Source: Candidatus Zixiibacteriota bacterium (GTDB lineage: Bacteria > Zixibacteria > MSB-5A5 > CAIYYT01). From it: a DNA stretch of 12,156 nt. Positions 4,483-12,156 of the stretch are shown here, piece after piece; the first letter of the stretch is position 1; each line of letters begins with the position of its first letter. A program made the translations under genes and the position numbers. Location of the stretch: positions 1 through 12,156 of the forward strand of contig JAGLUH010000074.1 of assembly GCA_023134875.1 (NCBI GenBank), given 5' to 3'. The notes below the pieces were generated by a model. It saw only the letters and a list, made by a program, of their open reading frames with translations, was not told where the DNA came from and did no database searches.

Positions 4483-5474
4483 AGGCGAATATTAACCTCC
4501 CGACCGCAATTAGTGCATTTGCCGTCAGCAATGCCGTCAACTACTGTGCGGTAGTGACTGCGCTTTACCAACAGATGATCGCATTCAGGACAGTGTGTGT
4601 CGCTGGTGCCCTCGATATCGATGTTACCCAAATAGACATAGCTCAGTTTCCGCTTGGCAATCTCATAAGCGCGCTTAAGTGTCTCTGTCGGCGTCGCCGG
4701 TTCATGCATCTGGTGGTGTGGGAAGTAACGGGAAAAATGGAGCGGAATCCTGCTGTCAATCGCAGCGATCCAATCAACTAAGCGCTGAAAGTCGGCGTCG
4801 CTGTCATTGCGATTAGTGATTACCAGGTTGGTAATCTCCATTGCAACATTGTTCTCAGCGGCGATTTCGGCGGTTCGCAGAGTGTGCTCCAGGGAACCCT
4901 TACAGATGGTGCGATAAAAATCGGCGTTCATCGACTTGACATCGATGTTGATCGCATCCACCAAACCGACCAGCTCGCGCCATGGTTCTTCGTTGATCTG
5001 GCCGTTACTTACCAGCACCGTTTTCAAGCCGTGCTCCCGAGACAGGGTAGCGGTGTCGTAGATATACTCCCACCAGATCAACGGCTCGGTATAGGTGTAG
5101 GCAATGCCGATCGATCCGGCATCAAGCGCCATCTGAATCAGCGCTTTGGGCGGTATGAAGCGGGTCGGCTGCTGCTCCTGCGAGATGTTCCAGTTTTGAC
5201 AGTTCTGGCAGCGCAGATTGCAGCCGTTGGGACCGGTGGAAAGAATCGCTGAACTTGGATAGAAATGATAGAGCGGTTTTTTTTCAATCGGATCGACCGC
5301 TACCGAGACCGTCTGGCCATAGTTGACGGCATAGAGCGTGCCGCCGATATTGCGGCGACCGAAGCAGATACCGGTCTTGCCCTCCGCCAGCTTGCAGGCG
5401 GTCGGGCAGAGCAGACATTCAATCTTGCCTGAAGCCGTCGGTCGGAAATAGCGGGCAGGTTTACGATCACTCAT
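4479..5474 (-). CDS. amrS: AmrS-type radical SAM enzyme (AmmeMemoRadiSam system, PFL-activase-like)
   Basis: This is a 331-aa iron-sulfur enzyme expected to cleave S-adenosylmethionine to a 5'-deoxyadenosyl radical. Motifs from the ATG at 5474: an N-terminal cysteine cluster C20-LLC-PTAC-...-C37; GPNGCNLRCQNCQNW with the cluster cysteines Cys85, Cys89 and Cys92 (CxxxCxxC); YTYTEPLIWWEY at 126-137; VSNGQINEEPW at 155-165; INIDVKSMNADFYR around 175-188; HFSRYFPHHQM at 246-256; and a C-terminal four-cysteine zinc-ribbon-like tail (Cys295, 298, 320, 323). This arrangement matches the AmrS family, which often accompanies AMMECR1 and Memo proteins; neither is in the window. The substrate is unknown. 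The ATG lies within the end of gmhB (shared ATGAGTGA), showing translational coupling. An upstream start is excluded because it would run deep into gmhB. Confidence 0.88.
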   Translation of the reverse strand: MSDRKPARYFRPTASGKIECLLCPTACKLAEGKTGICFGRRNIGGTLYAVNYGQTVSVAVDPIEKKPLYHFYPSSAILSTGPNGCNLRCQNCQNWNISQEQQPTRFIPPKALIQMALDAGSIGIAYTYTEPLIWWEYIYDTATLSREHGLKTVLVSNGQINEEPWRELVGLVDAINIDVKSMNADFYRTICKGSLEHTLRTAEIAAENNVAMEITNLVITNRNDSDADFQRLVDWIAAIDSRIPLHFSRYFPHHQMHEPATPTETLKRAYEIAKRKLSYVYLGNIDIEGTSDTHCPECDHLLVKRSHYRTVVDGIADGKCTNCGREVNIRL

Positions 5475-6018
5475 TTTGCGCAATCCATTCCACCGCTGCC
5501 AGAATATCATCAGCGACATGATCGGGACAGCGGTCCTCACCAAACTGGTCACATACCTCGGCACCATAGCCGGTTTTGACCATGACGCTGCCGGCGCCGA
5601 TATTAAAGGCCAGTTTCATATCCGACCGGCAATCGCCAATGACATACGAGTCGGCCAGGCTGATCTCATGCTGCGCCAGCGCGCGGTCCACCATTCCCCG
5701 CTTCGGCTTGCGGCAATCACAGGGACCGGTATAATCAGGATGGTGAGGGCAATAGTAAAGCCCGTCGAGGATAACACCCTCCGTTTGCAGCAACTCGATC
5801 AGCCGATTATTGACAGCTTTGACGTCAGCCTCAGTCATCAGACCACGCGCCACGCCCGATTGATTTGAAACCACAAACAACCTGTATCCCAGTGATGTTG
5901 CTAGTTTCAAGGCCTCGACAGCGCCTTCAATCAACACCACACCGGCGGGATCGGCAAGAAAGCCCTTTTCCACCATGATCGTGCCGTCACGGTCAAAGAA
6001 TATCGCCTTTTCAGTCAT
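5467..6018 (-). CDS. gmhB: D-glycero-D-manno-heptose 1,7-bisphosphate 7-phosphatase
   Basis: This is a 183-aa HAD-superfamily (subfamily IIIA) phosphatase. It removes the 7-phosphate from heptose 1,7-bisphosphate during synthesis of the ADP- or GDP-activated heptose used in LPS or surface glycans. From the ATG at 6018: motif I FFDRDGT with nucleophile Asp9 and acid/base Asp11; motif II VVSNQSGVARG with Ser51; the GmhB zinc loop CPHHPDYTGPCDC with Cys90, His92, Cys100 and Cys102; motif III Lys104 in RKPKRGM; and motif IV GDCRSDMKLA with Asp129. The length is typical. An alternative TTG at 6060 would add 14 residues without homology; a G-rich stretch (GGTGGGGGA) lies about 13 nt before the chosen ATG. 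It follows the heptosyltransferase after 31 nt and overlaps amrS by 8 nt. The other heptose genes (gmhA, hldE-like) are not here. Confidence 0.92.
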   Translation of the reverse strand: MTEKAIFFDRDGTIMVEKGFLADPAGVVLIEGAVEALKLATSLGYRLFVVSNQSGVARGLMTEADVKAVNNRLIELLQTEGVILDGLYYCPHHPDYTGPCDCRKPKRGMVDRALAQHEISLADSYVIGDCRSDMKLAFNIGAGSVMVKTGYGAEVCDQFGEDRCPDHVADDILAAVEWIAQNE

Positions 6019-6049
6019 AGCTTGAGAATATCCCCCACCGGCGTCAATG

Positions 6050-7045
6050 TCAATGACCAATCAGTCTTTTCAGCTTGCTCAGAATCGCTGCCGCGTCCAT
6101 CCTGGTGAAACAATAACGTTCACTTCGATAACATTTCCGTTTGCCATGCCGGCTGCAGGGCGAGCAATACTCGTTGACTGTATAGTGATCGGCGTTAGTA
6201 CCGAGCGGCGCAAAGCCAAGCACCGGATGCGTCGGGCCGAAGAGCACCATTGTCGGCAGTCCTAATCCGGCGGCCAGGTGAGCCAGGCCGGAATCATTGG
6301 AGAGCACAAATCGAGCTCCAGCAATCGCCGCCGCGGCATGGCAGATATGATCCTCGGTAACGATATGGTGGTCAGACATATCAAGGTCGTCCGCCAGCGT
6401 CAGTAGTGTCTCGCGCTCATTCGGGGCACCGATAAGCAAAGGAGAGAGCTGCCACTCAGCAGCAACAGCGTTACGCAAATCCCGCCATAATTGCCGTGGT
6501 GCCATCTTGGTATCATGCGCCGCGCCGGCGCCGATGATATAGTAGTCTCCGGGTATCCGGCGACTTGATCGCTCCCGCCGCCACCAGTCCTGGTATTCTT
6601 GAGGCAGAGTCAGCGACGGTGAAGATGGTACAGCCGTCAGACCCGGCACCGCTGCCAGATACCGTTCAACCGCATGAGAGGGTTTGGCCGCAATTCGCTT
6701 GAGTTTTACCGCACAAAAGCGACGCCACCATTCCTTTTTTGCTGACCAGATCGCAGCCTTGAGTTTCGACCGCACGCGCTGACTTCTGATATTGTAGTGC
6801 AGATCGATCAACAAGTCGTACTCCTCACGCCTGAGCCTGTCGATCAGTTCGCTCATCTCGCTGTCATCGGTCAGTCCGAAGGTCTGATCAATGCCAGCCA
6901 TAAGTTCCAGCACCGACAGGAATTTGCTCTTGGTTAAATATGATATGGCTGCCTGGGGATACTTAAGTCGGAGCGCTCTGATCACCGGTTCGGTGAGGAT
7001 GATATCGCCCAGCGAACTGAATCTGACGATGAGTATCCGTCTCAC
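6050..7045 (-). CDS. Glycosyltransferase family 9, ADP-heptose:LPS heptosyltransferase
   Basis: This is a 331-aa GT-B-fold transferase acting on the inner face of the inner membrane, adding heptose to the growing LPS core or a similar glycolipid. The N-terminus (M)RRILIVRFSSLGDIILTEP has the family SxGD motif with Asp14. The C-terminal nucleotide-sugar domain shows GAGAAHDTKMAPRQLW (172-187), SNDSGLAHLAAGLGLP with Asp251 and His256, and VLFGPTHPVLGFAPLG. A cysteine-rich patch (Cys294, 297, 305, 312), frequent in this family, lies near the end. The start is the GTG at 7045, 4 nt after the uppP stop. The frame is open to 7099 but that part is uppP sequence and lacks homology. No clear Shine-Dalgarno is seen, consistent with coupled translation. 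The pairing with gmhB directly downstream supports heptose as donor sugar; the acceptor (WaaC-, WaaF- or WaaQ-like) is undecided. Confidence 0.88.
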   Translation of the reverse strand: MRRILIVRFSSLGDIILTEPVIRALRLKYPQAAISYLTKSKFLSVLELMAGIDQTFGLTDDSEMSELIDRLRREEYDLLIDLHYNIRSQRVRSKLKAAIWSAKKEWWRRFCAVKLKRIAAKPSHAVERYLAAVPGLTAVPSSPSLTLPQEYQDWWRRERSSRRIPGDYYIIGAGAAHDTKMAPRQLWRDLRNAVAAEWQLSPLLIGAPNERETLLTLADDLDMSDHHIVTEDHICHAAAAIAGARFVLSNDSGLAHLAAGLGLPTMVLFGPTHPVLGFAPLGTNADHYTVNEYCSPCSRHGKRKCYRSERYCFTRMDAAAILSKLKRLIGH

Positions 7046-7049
7046 AATA

Positions 7050-7847
7050 TCAAAAGTAAGTAAGGGTAAGAACGCCTGCCGCCAGACACCAGAAGCCAAA
7101 TAGCCAGAATCGATTTGTAGCGATCAGTTTCAGGAGATAGTGAATTGCCGCCAGACCGACCAGGAACGCTACCAGCGCACCAACACCATAATTCACCAGG
7201 TCAGTGGTTACTACCGGCTCGGCAGCCAGATCCAACAGCTTGAGAATAAAGGCGGCGCTCACGGCGGGAATCGAGAGCAGGAAGGAGAATCGCGCCGCCC
7301 GTGTCGGGTTGACACCCAGGAACATTCCGGTAGCGATTGTCGAACCTGATCGGGAGATGCCGGGAAGAATCGCCACCAATTGCGCCACACCGATCGCTAG
7401 GGCCCGCGGGTAGTTGACTGATTTCTCTTTCATGCTTACCATTCGCGTCAATAATAACAGCACCGCAGTCATCAGTAACATGCCGCCAGTTATCGCCGTG
7501 GACTCAAACGTTGCCTCTAAATCATCTTTCAATAGCGAGCCGCCAATTGCTACCGGAATGGTTCCCACCAGCAGACAGAGGAACATGCGAAACTGTTCGG
7601 CATACATCCTGCCATTCTGTGTCAGCAGATACCTGACTGTACCGCCTATCAGGTACACCAGGTCACGCCGGAAATAAACCACTACCGCCAGCAGGGTGCC
7701 GAAATGAAGGGCGACTTCAAGGTAGATGTTTTCGGCCTCAATGCCGAGCAGGGCTTGAAAGATGACCAGATGTCCCGACGAGGATATCGGTAAGAACTCG
7801 CTGGCCCCCTGGACAAACCCCAGCACTATTGCCTGGAGAAGAGTCAC
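7050..7847 (-). CDS. uppP: Undecaprenyl-diphosphate phosphatase (BacA family)
   Basis: This is a 265-aa polytopic inner-membrane enzyme that dephosphorylates undecaprenyl diphosphate to the monophosphate carrier needed for peptidoglycan, O-antigen and other glycans. Both signature segments are present: QGASEFLPISSSGH (13-26) with Glu17, and LPGISRSGST (161-170) with Arg166, followed by NPTRAARFSFLLSIP. About seven or eight hydrophobic helices fill the rest. The length is normal for the family (about 260-280). The start is the GTG at 7847, giving the standard N-terminus right before the first helix; the ribosome-binding site is weak. It begins 9 nt after the outer-membrane protein gene and ends 4 nt before the heptosyltransferase. 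In some bacteria extra copies give bacitracin tolerance; whether this is the main copy cannot be told. Confidence 0.95.
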   Translation of the reverse strand: MTLLQAIVLGFVQGASEFLPISSSGHLVIFQALLGIEAENIYLEVALHFGTLLAVVVYFRRDLVYLIGGTVRYLLTQNGRMYAEQFRMFLCLLVGTIPVAIGGSLLKDDLEATFESTAITGGMLLMTAVLLLLTRMVSMKEKSVNYPRALAIGVAQLVAILPGISRSGSTIATGMFLGVNPTRAARFSFLLSIPAVSAAFILKLLDLAAEPVVTTDLVNYGVGALVAFLVGLAAIHYLLKLIATNRFWLFGFWCLAAGVLTLTYF

Positions 7848-7856
7848 CGTACTCTG

Positions 7857-8486
7857 TTACCACATGAGGAAATTAACGGCCACGATAATGCCAAATTGGT
7901 CGTCGAGCTGAACCTCGCTCACAAAATCAACATAGCCGGAGAGAGGTATCTCCACGCCGAGATTGAAACCGATGTTGAAATCGGAATCGGTCGTGCCGTT
8001 TTGTTCCCGGCTGTCGATCCGCACATTCATCTCGCCATAGGGTATCACACAAAAACCGGAAGGAAAATCAATCGGCCGGCCGGTGATGAAGTTCATGCCG
8101 ACAGCGTAATCGGAGCGATCATAGTTGCCCGGTCGATAATTGGAGTAGTACTTGATGAAACCCCCCACCGCCATGTCAAGAGGCCGCCCCAGATCGTAAT
8201 GTGTTAACTGGTATTGCAGATCGCCGCCCAACACCAGATCAAGATCGTCTGTGCGCTCGAAATCGACAATCCCAAAACTGCAGGTAAGGTCCATCTGCGA
8301 AGTGACGCCGTAACGCGCCCGCCCGATAAGCGTAAAAGCGTCCTCGTAGGCTCCCACAGCGGCCGTCAGATTGAGGCTGCCCAGTCCTAGGGCACGCGGA
8401 GCGTGCATCTGCCCGAGGAATTGAGCCGTTAAAGGTGCAGTCAGTAGTACGAACAGTACCAACCCGAATAGTACGATTCTTCTCAT
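7857..8486 (-). CDS. Uncharacterised outer-membrane beta-barrel-like protein
   Basis: I do not recognise this as a named family. It is a 209-aa protein with a clear signal peptide: MRRIV, a hydrophobic core and probable cleavage after Ala21 in LTAQF. The mature part is rich in alternating polar/hydrophobic strands with Gly and aromatics, such as FTLIGRARYGV, VLGGDLQYQLTHYDL, MAVGGFIKYYSNY, FNIGFNLGVEIPL and FGIIVAVNFLMW. It ends in aromatic Trp209, as transmembrane beta-barrels recognised by the BAM complex do. A barrel of roughly eight to ten strands would fit. The ATG at 8486 has an AGGAAAGGAAA ribosome-binding site about 9 nt upstream. It is the first gene of the six-gene operon and is preceded by a good promoter. 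The function could be a small porin, channel or structural protein; nothing narrows it further. Confidence 0.75.
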   Translation of the reverse strand: MRRIVLFGLVLFVLLTAPLTAQFLGQMHAPRALGLGSLNLTAAVGAYEDAFTLIGRARYGVTSQMDLTCSFGIVDFERTDDLDLVLGGDLQYQLTHYDLGRPLDMAVGGFIKYYSNYRPGNYDRSDYAVGMNFITGRPIDFPSGFCVIPYGEMNVRIDSREQNGTTDSDFNIGFNLGVEIPLSGYVDFVSEVQLDDQFGIIVAVNFLMW

Positions 8487-8513
8487 TATCTGTTTCCTTT
8501 CCTGTCAGGGTCG

Positions 8514-8543
8514 ATAGTAGGCTGTCACCCACGCTGGAGTCAA
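8514..8543 (-). promoter_or_regulatory. Sigma70-type promoter of the six-gene envelope operon
   Basis: On the minus strand, TTGACT (complement of 8538-8543, 5/6 match) is followed after 18 bp by TACTAT (complement of 8514-8519, 4/6 match). The transcript would begin near 8507, placing the AGGAAAGG ribosome-binding site close to its 5' end and giving a very short leader of about 20 nt. No other strong promoter was seen within the operon. Confidence 0.55.
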
Positions 8544-8576
8544 CAACAATTTTGCTCATATATGCTTATACAGCAA

Positions 8577-8597
8577 GCCCTGCGGCGTGCCCCTACG
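8577..8597. repeat. GC-rich short sequence resembling a dispersed repeat
   Basis: The minus strand reads GTAGGGGCACGCCGCAGGGC, which looks like a decayed copy of the GTAGGGGCA...TGCCCC type palindromes that I recall from environmental genomes. Only a weak internal stem remains. It lies 15 bp from the 8612-8722 element, just as the hairpin at 181-209 lies near the 1-124 element. Confidence 0.3.
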
Positions 8598-8611
8598 AAC
8601 TGAACCTAATG

Positions 8612-8722
8612 GTAGGTCAAAACCGCTGCGGTTTAGAGTCCACTAGGAAACGGTTCCTGGCGGCGCAGAAATCCTTCTTCACGCTTCGCGTGAATGTCGA
8701 AAGTACAAGACTTTCAACCTAC
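8612..8722. repeat. Inverted-repeat element with GTAGGT/ACCTAC ends, second copy type
   Basis: The left end GTAGGTCAAAA (8612-8622) and right end TTTCAACCTAC (8712-8722) are reverse complements at 9 of 11 positions. Four small perfect hairpins are packed between them: AAACCG/CGGTTT (8620-8625/8629-8634), AGGAA/TTCCT (8645-8649/8654-8658), TTCACGC/GCGTGAA (8678-8684/8688-8694) and GAAAGT/ACTTTC (8699-8704/8710-8715). Length and end sequences parallel the 1-124 element, while the interior differs. It lies between the RND permease stop and the promoter of the envelope operon. It may give the permease mRNA a structured 3' end, as no T-run terminator was found there. No coding potential is evident in 8561-8761. 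Confidence 0.6.
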
Positions 8723-8761
8723 GAAGCTGCCTTTTCGTTGCGCTAACACAAGGGGCAACCT

Positions 8762-11700
8762 CTATCGGGTATGCCGCAGCGCTTGTTTACTTCTGCCGAA
8801 AATCCTGCGAAGCCGATTAAACATATCATCCATCAAGCTGAACACCACCGGCACAATCACCAGAGTAAGGATCGTCGATGATGTCATGCCGCCGATCACG
8901 GCGCGGGCGATGCCGGCACGCAGTTCCGCGCCCGGCCCCAGCGCGAAGGCCAGTGGCATCAGACCGAAAATGAGCGACAAACTGGTCATCAGGATCGGTC
9001 GCAGTCTGATCAGTCCCGCCTTTATCAATGCTTCCTTGACCGGTGTGCCCCGTTTCATTTCCTGCTTGGCGAAATCAATCAGCAATATGGCGTTCTTGGT
9101 CACCAGCCCCATCAGCATGACGATACCGATCAGCGACATGATTGAAAGGGAGGAACCAAAGACAAGCAGCCCCCCCAGAGCGCCGATCAACGCCATCGGT
9201 AATGATAACATGATCGTGAAGGGGTCTTTGAAACTCTCAAACTGGGAGGCAAGCACTAAGTAAATGAAGATAATCGACATTATCAGCGCTTCAAGAATGA
9301 ATTGGAATGATCTCTGCTGCATCTCCCCTTCGCCGGATACATAGATGCGGTAGCCGGGCGGCGTCGGTATCTGACTGGCCCGGGCAAAAGCGTCGGCGCG
9401 CACATCACCGGCAAAACGACCGGAGTTGTTGGCCGTAACCTTGATTGTCTTCTGCCGGTCGTAGCGGTTTATCTCCGAGACGGCGCTGGCGGGCTGGAAA
9501 TCGGTCACCCAGCTCAAGGGTACCTGGTAGTCATCCCTGCCGACAATATCCTTATCCGAGGGGATCAGGATGCGCGACAGATCGGAGATGTCGTCACGGT
9601 CGGACTCCCTCAGACGCAGACGAACATCACATTCCCTGTCTCCCTCCTGAAAGCGCATGGCGACGGTGCCATTTATCAGCTTGCGCACGGTCAGCGCCAG
9701 TTCCGAGACATTGAGACCGAGATCAGCGATCTTGTCGCGATCAAGGATAAGCTGCAATTCCGGCTTGCCCTCTCCCAGGGAGTTATCCACTTCCACCGCT
9801 CCCGCCGTTACCCGCACCGAATCTTCAACCGCTCGCATCAAGGCAATCAGCTTCTCCTGCCGGTCGCCGGAGATCGAAATCTCAACCGGGGCGTTGCTGC
9901 CGCCATGACCAGGCTCGCGGGCAATCGAGAATTGCAGACCGGCATAGCCGGCCAGGCGTCGACGCAGATCACCCATCAGCTCACCAACCGACCGCTGCCG
10001 ATGCTCCAAATCGTGCAGCTTGACGGTAATGATACCCTTGTTGACCGGATTGGAACCACTGCCGATGGTGGTGTAAATCTGCGTTACCTCAGGATAGGTG
10101 TCGATGATCTCCTCAACATCCTCTACCAGTGCGGACGTCGCCTCCAGGCTGCTTCCCGGGGCGGCCTTGAAGCTGACGAAGTATTGACTGGCATCGTACT
10201 CCGGGACGAACTCGGTGCCAATTAGTGGTATGATCATCAGGCTGAGCGCGAATACGGCAATCGAGAACAGGACAACCAGCAGACGATGCCCCAGCGCCCA
10301 GGAAAGCACGACCTTGAGGACGCCCCCGAGGGAACCGAAGAAACGATTCCAGGTGTTGGTGACCACAAAGATCGGGTTCCTGGTTCCTTTCTTGTGTACT
10401 TTTGTCTCACCCTTGAGCCAGCGAGAGGAAAGCATCGGCGTCAGCCAGAAGGCGACAAACAGCGACACCAGGACACTGATCGCCACCGTGATACCGAAAG
10501 CGAAGAAGAAACGACCGACAATGCCTTTCATATAGGCAACCGGAACGAAAACCACGACAATGCTCAAGGTGGCGGCCAGTACCGCCAGACTGATTTCTGA
10601 AGTGGCGTCATCAGCCGCCCGCCCCCCTTCCTTGCCATAGGAAAAATGCCGGTAGATATTCTCGATCACCACAATGGCGTCATCAATCAGCAACCCCACA
10701 GCCAGCGATAAGCCCAGCAGGGTCATGAAATTCAAGCTGAAACCGAACCAGTTCATGAATGCAAAGGTGCTGATGATAGCGATCGGGATCGCCAATCCGG
10801 AAATAATAGTGGGGCGAATATCAGCCAGGAACAGGAAGATCACCAATGTCGCCAGTATTGAGCCATAGATCATGTTGACGACTACATCATCGACAGCGTC
10901 CCGGGTAAACTGGGAGTTATCCATCGGGATGACGATCTCGACATCTTTCGGCAACAACTGCTTGATTTCGGCCAGTTCCGCTCTGATGGCATCGGCCACC
11001 TTGACGACATTGCCGCCGGAGGTCTTGATGACATTGAGACCGACGGCTCGTTCACCATTAAGACGAGATAACGATCGCAGTTCGGCGGTGGTGTCCTTGA
11101 TGGTAGCGATATCCTTCAGCCGGATAAACCTGCCCTTGATAGTCTTGATAACCAGGTTTTCGATCTGCGCAACACTGGTAAGCCGACCCAGGGTACGGAT
11201 GGTGTAATCGCGACCACCCTGCTTGACAATACCGCCCGGTATTTCCAGATTGGCGGAAGCTACCGCTCTCTCCACCTCGGAGAGAGAGAGATTGACCGCT
11301 TCCAGATTGTCAAGACGCAATTCGACCAGGATTTCGCGTTCCTCACCACCGATCAGTTCGACATTACCGACGCCGGCGATCGATTCAATCCGCTTCTTGA
11401 CGATCTCCTTAGCGAAATAAGTCAACTGGCGCGGCGAATAATCTCCCGCGATCACCAGCGACAACACGGGTATGGTTTGCGGGTCCCACTTTTGAACAAT
11501 TACGTCTTTGACATCATCAGGCAACTCAGCCTTGACAATCGCCAGCTTTTCGCGCACCTCCTGCGCGGCGATGTCATCATCCACCTCTAATTCAAACCAG
11601 ACAACCGAAAAGGCGTACCCTTCCAGGCAGGTCGACTCGATATGGCGTACGCCGGAAATCGGGTTGACGGCATCTTCGATTTCGATGATTACCTCGGTTT

Positions 11701-11878
11701 CCATCGTTTCCGGCGAGGCACCCGGATAAGTGGCGGTGATGACAACAACCGGGAATTCAACGTCAGGGAAGAGTTCCACACTCAGTTGCTTAAACCCAAA
11801 ACCGCCCAGTGTCAGGAGCCCCAGGATCACCATGAGCGCGAATACCGGCCTGCGGATGGCAATCTTAGATAGAATCAT
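8762..11878 (-). CDS. RND-family efflux permease (AcrB/MexB-like, HAE-1 or related)
   Basis: This is a 1038-aa inner-membrane proton-driven pump, expected to work as a trimer with a periplasmic adaptor and outer-membrane channel to export drugs, bile-like compounds, lipids or other small molecules. It is full length for the family. TM1 is at about 12-30; the first large periplasmic loop spans about 31-330; TM2-6 lie at about 335-490 and include GLLIDDAIVVIENI with proton-relay Asp399 and Asp400. TM7 begins at about 532, the second periplasmic loop covers about 555-855, and the C-terminal helices include MGLVTKNAILLIDFAKQE with Lys928. The start ATG at 11878 lies 14 nt before the adaptor gene ends, so the two are coupled. 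Substrate cannot be assigned. An HME metal pump is less likely because the relay carries the paired Asp of HAE-type pumps. No channel gene or terminator with a T-run follows. Confidence 0.93.
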   Translation of the reverse strand: MILSKIAIRRPVFALMVILGLLTLGGFGFKQLSVELFPDVEFPVVVITATYPGASPETMETEVIIEIEDAVNPISGVRHIESTCLEGYAFSVVWFELEVDDDIAAQEVREKLAIVKAELPDDVKDVIVQKWDPQTIPVLSLVIAGDYSPRQLTYFAKEIVKKRIESIAGVGNVELIGGEEREILVELRLDNLEAVNLSLSEVERAVASANLEIPGGIVKQGGRDYTIRTLGRLTSVAQIENLVIKTIKGRFIRLKDIATIKDTTAELRSLSRLNGERAVGLNVIKTSGGNVVKVADAIRAELAEIKQLLPKDVEIVIPMDNSQFTRDAVDDVVVNMIYGSILATLVIFLFLADIRPTIISGLAIPIAIISTFAFMNWFGFSLNFMTLLGLSLAVGLLIDDAIVVIENIYRHFSYGKEGGRAADDATSEISLAVLAATLSIVVVFVPVAYMKGIVGRFFFAFGITVAISVLVSLFVAFWLTPMLSSRWLKGETKVHKKGTRNPIFVVTNTWNRFFGSLGGVLKVVLSWALGHRLLVVLFSIAVFALSLMIIPLIGTEFVPEYDASQYFVSFKAAPGSSLEATSALVEDVEEIIDTYPEVTQIYTTIGSGSNPVNKGIITVKLHDLEHRQRSVGELMGDLRRRLAGYAGLQFSIAREPGHGGSNAPVEISISGDRQEKLIALMRAVEDSVRVTAGAVEVDNSLGEGKPELQLILDRDKIADLGLNVSELALTVRKLINGTVAMRFQEGDRECDVRLRLRESDRDDISDLSRILIPSDKDIVGRDDYQVPLSWVTDFQPASAVSEINRYDRQKTIKVTANNSGRFAGDVRADAFARASQIPTPPGYRIYVSGEGEMQQRSFQFILEALIMSIIFIYLVLASQFESFKDPFTIMLSLPMALIGALGGLLVFGSSLSIMSLIGIVMLMGLVTKNAILLIDFAKQEMKRGTPVKEALIKAGLIRLRPILMTSLSLIFGLMPLAFALGPGAELRAGIARAVIGGMTSSTILTLVIVPVVFSLMDDMFNRLRRIFGRSKQALRHTR

Positions 11879-12156
11879 CAGCCTTGTCCTGTGATCTTAC
11901 TATCGGGTAGGCATTATCGAGAAAGGCCTGACCGAGCACAACATACTCTTCGTCCGGCGCCAGACCGGAGACTATCTCAGCGGTAACACCGTTGCTCACT
12001 CCCAGTGTCACATTACGAGTATAGGCGGTGTCCCGCTCAATCACGTAGAGCGTGTAGATTCCTTCAATGGAGATCAGGGCCGATTGCGGCACGCGGATGA
12101 CATTTTCACAGCGGTCAATCACAAAGCGAACCCGAGCGAAAGTGCCCGCCTGCAAC
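11865..12156 (-). CDS. RND periplasmic adaptor (membrane-fusion protein), C-terminal fragment
   Basis: Only the last 96 or so codons are visible; the gene continues beyond the right edge of the window. MQAGTFARVRFVIDRCENVIRVPQSALI is the end of the beta-barrel domain of HlyD/AcrA-type adaptors, where GM-x-A-x-V and V-P-x-x-A-L are typical. YTLYVIERDTAYTRNVTLGVSNGVTAEIVSGLAPDEEYVVLG matches the membrane-proximal domain. The tail ends in VRSQDKADDSI. It runs into the permease gene with a 14-nt overlap, as adaptor-pump operons usually do. The adaptor would bridge the permease and an outer-membrane channel in the periplasm. Lipoprotein status, helical hairpin and true start cannot be seen. Confidence 0.88.
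   Translation of the reverse strand, partial: LQAGTFARVRFVIDRCENVIRVPQSALISIEGIYTLYVIERDTAYTRNVTLGVSNGVTAEIVSGLAPDEEYVVLGQAFLDNAYPIVRSQDKADDSI

Noticed and set aside
8612..8722. CRISPR-like or tRNA-like structure in the right intergenic repeat
   Set aside because: The hairpins differ in sequence and there are no regular direct repeats or spacers. No acceptor/T-arm pattern of a tRNA is present.

Overview
This window looks like a piece of chromosome from a Gram-negative bacterium. It carries genes for lipopolysaccharide heptose handling, a beta-barrel-like outer-membrane protein, a lipoprotein candidate and an RND efflux pump. Base composition is balanced to slightly GC-rich, and protein style (for example the N-terminus of the aminotransferase) recalls the FCB group. 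A candidate phylum such as Zixibacteria is my best guess, but it is a guess from memory and nothing in the window proves it. No phage, transposase, CRISPR array, rRNA or tRNA gene was seen.

Layout. Bases 1-389 hold no convincing gene. They contain a 124-bp inverted-repeat element, a GC-rich hairpin, an AT-rich stretch and a strong terminator for the first gene. On the minus strand follow a YceI-like secreted protein (390-1136, own promoter with an inverted repeat over the -10 box), a ROK-family sugar kinase (1312-2235) and a class I/II aminotransferase (2349-3548). A small ArsR-type regulator (3775-4089, plus strand) diverges from the aminotransferase. The 226-bp gap between them has back-to-back sigma70-like promoters and two perfect palindromes.

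From 8486 down to 4102 runs a tight six-gene minus-strand operon: outer-membrane beta-barrel-like protein, uppP, a GT9 heptosyltransferase, gmhB, an AmrS-type radical SAM enzyme and a small cupin. Junctions are +9, +4, +31, -8 and -4 nt. The first four fit envelope building: a surface protein, recycling of the undecaprenyl carrier, heptose transfer and heptose-bisphosphate dephosphorylation. The radical SAM enzyme and cupin are translationally coupled to them without an obvious reason, and the usual AmrA/AmrB partners are not in the window.

A second gene-free stretch (8487-8761) carries the operon promoter and another inverted-repeat element whose ends match those of the first. The right third is an RND efflux permease (8762-11878) overlapping by 14 nt the 3' end of its membrane-fusion (adaptor) gene, which is cut by the window edge. 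No outer-membrane channel gene is present.

The genes are mostly ordinary. The least explained parts are the repeat family with GTAGGT/ACCTAC ends, the ArsR/aminotransferase control region, and the AmrS-cupin pair in an LPS operon.
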